In this document: positions 62,561 through 64,000 of the stretch, one piece after another
How the letters are laid out: every line of letters starts with the position of its first letter
Numbering within the stretch: the first letter of the stretch is position 1
Source: Deinococcus deserti VCD115
Lineage (GTDB): Bacteria > Deinococcota > Deinococci > Deinococcales > Deinococcaceae
Direction of reading: 5' to 3'
Length of the DNA: 64,000 nucleotides
Assembly: GCF_000020685.1 (NCBI RefSeq)
Contig: NC_012526.1
Span: 78,501-142,500 of the forward strand
Program-made: the position numbers and the translations under genes
Notes under the pieces: model-generated
Seen by the model: only the letters and a program-made list of their open reading frames with translations
Database searches by the model: none
What the model was told of the DNA's origin: nothing

Positions 62561-62871
62561 CTAAGGAAAGCCTCCACATGCCGCATGGCGGCGGAATGAG
62601 GTCATGCTACCTGCCCACTCGCAACAGGCTCGTTCGGCGGTAAGACAAATGCAGTTACGCTACGTCGTGCCATCAGCTACGCGTCAGAGATGAGGCAATC
62701 AGACTCATCTCTGAAGGCCAGACTTAGCTGGTATTTGCGGGACATCCATCCCGTCTTCGCACGCCCTTGAGAAAGTACTGCTTTGCACATTAGAGGCCCT
62801 TGGGGAGTCTCATGCTGCGCTCAACAACGAAGCAAATTCATCGTTGAGCAAACGACTTGGAGGAAACGAAC
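62561..62871 (+). other. Intergenic region before the GlsB-type gene
   Basis: 311 bases between divergent genes. A CAACGA (62825-62830) / TCGTTG (62841-62846) hairpin lies just ahead of the TTGGAGG ribosome site and could mask it. TTGAGA at 62767-62772 is a possible -35 without a convincing -10. Confidence 0.35.
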
Positions 62872-63138
62872 ATGGGTTGGATTATCACTATTCTGGTTGG
62901 TGCACTTTGTGGTTGGCTCGCGAGCCTCATCATGAAGACCGATGCTCAGCAGGGCGCTGTGGCAAACATTTTGATCGGTATTGTTGGCAGCATCCTGGCG
63001 CAGTTCCTGTTTGGCAACATGTTGAACATCGGCGGCGACGCGGCCGGAAACGGCTTCAGCTTCTGGAGTATCGTCTGGGGTGTTGTTGGCAGCGTACTGC
63101 TGATCGCTATTCTCAAGGCACTGCGCGTTCTGCGCTAA
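62872..63138 (+). CDS. GlsB/YeaQ/YmgE-family stress membrane protein
   Basis: 88 residues, almost all membrane: [38 protein letters not shown], and [19 protein letters not shown], with the family's Gly-rich pattern. Members are small, often stress-induced integral membrane proteins of unclear function. GGAGG precedes the ATG at 62872. Single-gene unit with its own terminator. Confidence 0.9.
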   Translation: MGWIITILVGALCGWLASLIMKTDAQQGAVANILIGIVGSILAQFLFGNMLNIGGDAAGNGFSFWSIVWGVVGSVLLIAILKALRVLR

Positions 63139-63153
63139 CGATCCGTTCTTCAG

Positions 63154-63184
63154 CCGGGCACCTCGATCAGGGGTGCCCGGTTTT
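63154..63184 (+). terminator. Rho-independent terminator
   Basis: CCGGGCACC (63154-63162) pairs with GGTGCCCGG (63172-63180), followed by TTTT. Confidence 0.9.
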
Positions 63185-63346
63185 GTTGGGCCCGGAAGAG
63201 CGGCAGGCGCCTCTTTCCCTATAAGGGGCTTGGTGTGCTACAGTCGGAAGGCTTGCCCGTTCCCGTCCGGCGCGGCGGACGCCCCGAAGAGGGACACGGC
63301 CCCCGGACAGTGCCAAAAGGAACAGGCTCAAGAAGGAGAATTCACT

Positions 63347-63568
63347 ATGGCAAAAGTGTGTGAAGTGTGCGGTAAGGGACCGATTGTTGTGAACTCGGTT
63401 ATCCGCCGTGGTAAAGCCCGTGCAGCGGGCGGCGTCGGTCGTAAGGTCACAGGTATCAGCAAGCGTTCGCAGAAGCCTAACCTGCAGCCTCTCACGGTTA
63501 CCCGTGGAGGCGTGAGCCTGCGTCTGCGTGTATGCAGCAAGTGCCGCAAAAGCGTCAGCGCAAGCTAA
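63347..63568 (+). CDS. rpmB: 50S ribosomal protein L28
   Basis: 73 residues: [35 protein letters not shown] and [13 protein letters not shown]. Two Cys pairs (CEVC and CSKC) indicate the zinc-binding type of L28. AGAAGGAG lies 6 bases before the ATG. TACAGT at 63239-63244 is a possible -10 element. Followed by a terminator. Confidence 0.96.
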   Translation: MAKVCEVCGKGPIVVNSVIRRGKARAAGGVGRKVTGISKRSQKPNLQPLTVTRGGVSLRLRVCSKCRKSVSAS

Positions 63569-63582
63569 GAACCCATAATGAG

Positions 63583-63616
63583 AGCACCCCCGGTCAACGT
63601 GAACCGGGGGTGCTTT
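63583..63616 (+). terminator. Terminator of rpmB
   Basis: AGCACCCCCGGT (63583-63594) pairs with ACCGGGGGTGCT (63603-63614) with an 8-nt loop and TTTC after it. Confidence 0.9.
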
Positions 63617-63633
63617 CTGTTGGGTCCATCCCG

Positions 63634-64000
63634 TCAGCGCGGCGGGTCCTTCCGGAAGCTGGCCGCCAGCAGCAGCGCCGTTCCCAGGACCACGCACATA
63701 TCTGCCAGATTAAAAATAGGGAAGTCTCCCTGACCCAGTGCGCGGGTGATGGCGCTCAGGAATGGGGCGTGAATCATATCGGTTACCTTGCCGAAACGAA
63801 GCCCGTCAATAGCATTCCCTATGGCACCTGCAGCGATCAGACTCAACACCAGGCTCAGGAATCGCGTCTGAGGACGTAGGGTTACGTAGACCAGAAGGCC
63901 CAGCCCGACCAGCAGGCGGATCACTGCCAGCGGAACGGCGCTGCCGCTGAACATGCTCCAGGCGGCTCCGGTGTTGAAGGTCAGCACCCAATCCAGAATG
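63634..64000 (-). CDS. lspA: Lipoprotein signal peptidase (signal peptidase II), 5' end missing
   Basis: Cleaves prolipoprotein signal peptides after lipid attachment. About 122 residues of the C-terminal part are present; the frame runs off the window end. The three conserved blocks are visible: [30 protein letters not shown] with the first catalytic Asp, and [14 protein letters not shown] with the second. Three membrane helices remain. Needed to process the several lipoproteins in this window. Confidence 0.95.
   Translation of the reverse strand, partial: ILDWVLTFNTGAAWSMFSGSAVPLAVIRLLVGLGLLVYVTLRPQTRFLSLVLSLIAAGAIGNAIDGLRFGKVTDMIHAPFLSAITRALGQGDFPIFNLADMCVVLGTALLLAASFRKDPPR

Overview
This is a GC-rich (roughly 60-65% by eye) chromosomal segment that looks like Deinococcus. 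The evidence is a Thermus/Deinococcus-type V/A-ATPase operon (subunits G-I-K-E-C-F-A-B-D), a poxvirus-like topoisomerase IB next to ung, a glutaminyl-tRNA synthetase with a C-terminal Yqey/GatB-like extension, short GNAT-type argA, several DinB-like proteins, and many genes that have a TANNNT -10 element only 5-8 nt before the start codon and no Shine-Dalgarno, as expected for the leaderless mRNAs described in Deinococcus. I cannot name the species.

Layout. 0.1-5.3 kb: a secreted Gly/Thr-rich protein, carB (minus) and a small beta-barrel-like exported protein. 5.5-14.5 kb: an arginine/carbamoyl-phosphate block: a palindromic ArgR-like site, argG, a DinB-like gene, two GNATs, argH, two ArsN2-like GNAT paralogues, argA, a DUF3352-like exported protein and carA. 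14.5-22.4 kb: a lipoprotein, ung, topoisomerase IB, another lipoprotein, a frameshifted nucleotidyltransferase, pth, an M42 peptidase and a DUF4126 membrane protein. 22.6-24.4 kb: glnK-amt behind a clear TTGACA-N17-TAAGAT promoter. 24.7-33.4 kb: the complete V/A-ATPase operon, closed by a perfect 36-bp palindromic terminator.

33.4-45.2 kb: HD phosphohydrolase and ROK sugar kinase, a DUF2007-like protein, hot-dog thioesterase, an FtsB-like protein, pyrimidine-nucleoside phosphorylase, a WYL regulator divergent from DinB-like genes, an ACT protein, ftsH, a TPR protein and a zinc-ribbon thioredoxin. 45.3-55.4 kb: glnS, an HtrA-like protease, a LexA-like self-cleaving repressor candidate with an operator-like palindrome in front of it, gamma-glutamylcyclotransferase, rpsO, tRNA-Leu(GAG), SRP RNA, beta-carbonic anhydrase, M29 aminopeptidase and tRNA-Pro(GGG). 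55.6-64 kb: a REC-PAS-GGDEF protein, rhodanese, an export cluster (double cupin and TTHB210-like lipoprotein), an AT-rich island with an orphan terminator, thrC-thrB, a GlsB-type membrane protein, rpmB and the 3' part of lspA, which runs off the window.

Most of the window is core metabolism. There is no CRISPR array, insertion sequence or prophage. The points most worth attention are the S24/XRE regulator with a radiation-response-like operator, a gene broken exactly at a canonical -1 slippery heptamer, the large set of leaderless starts, the ArgR-like palindrome, and the AT-rich island.
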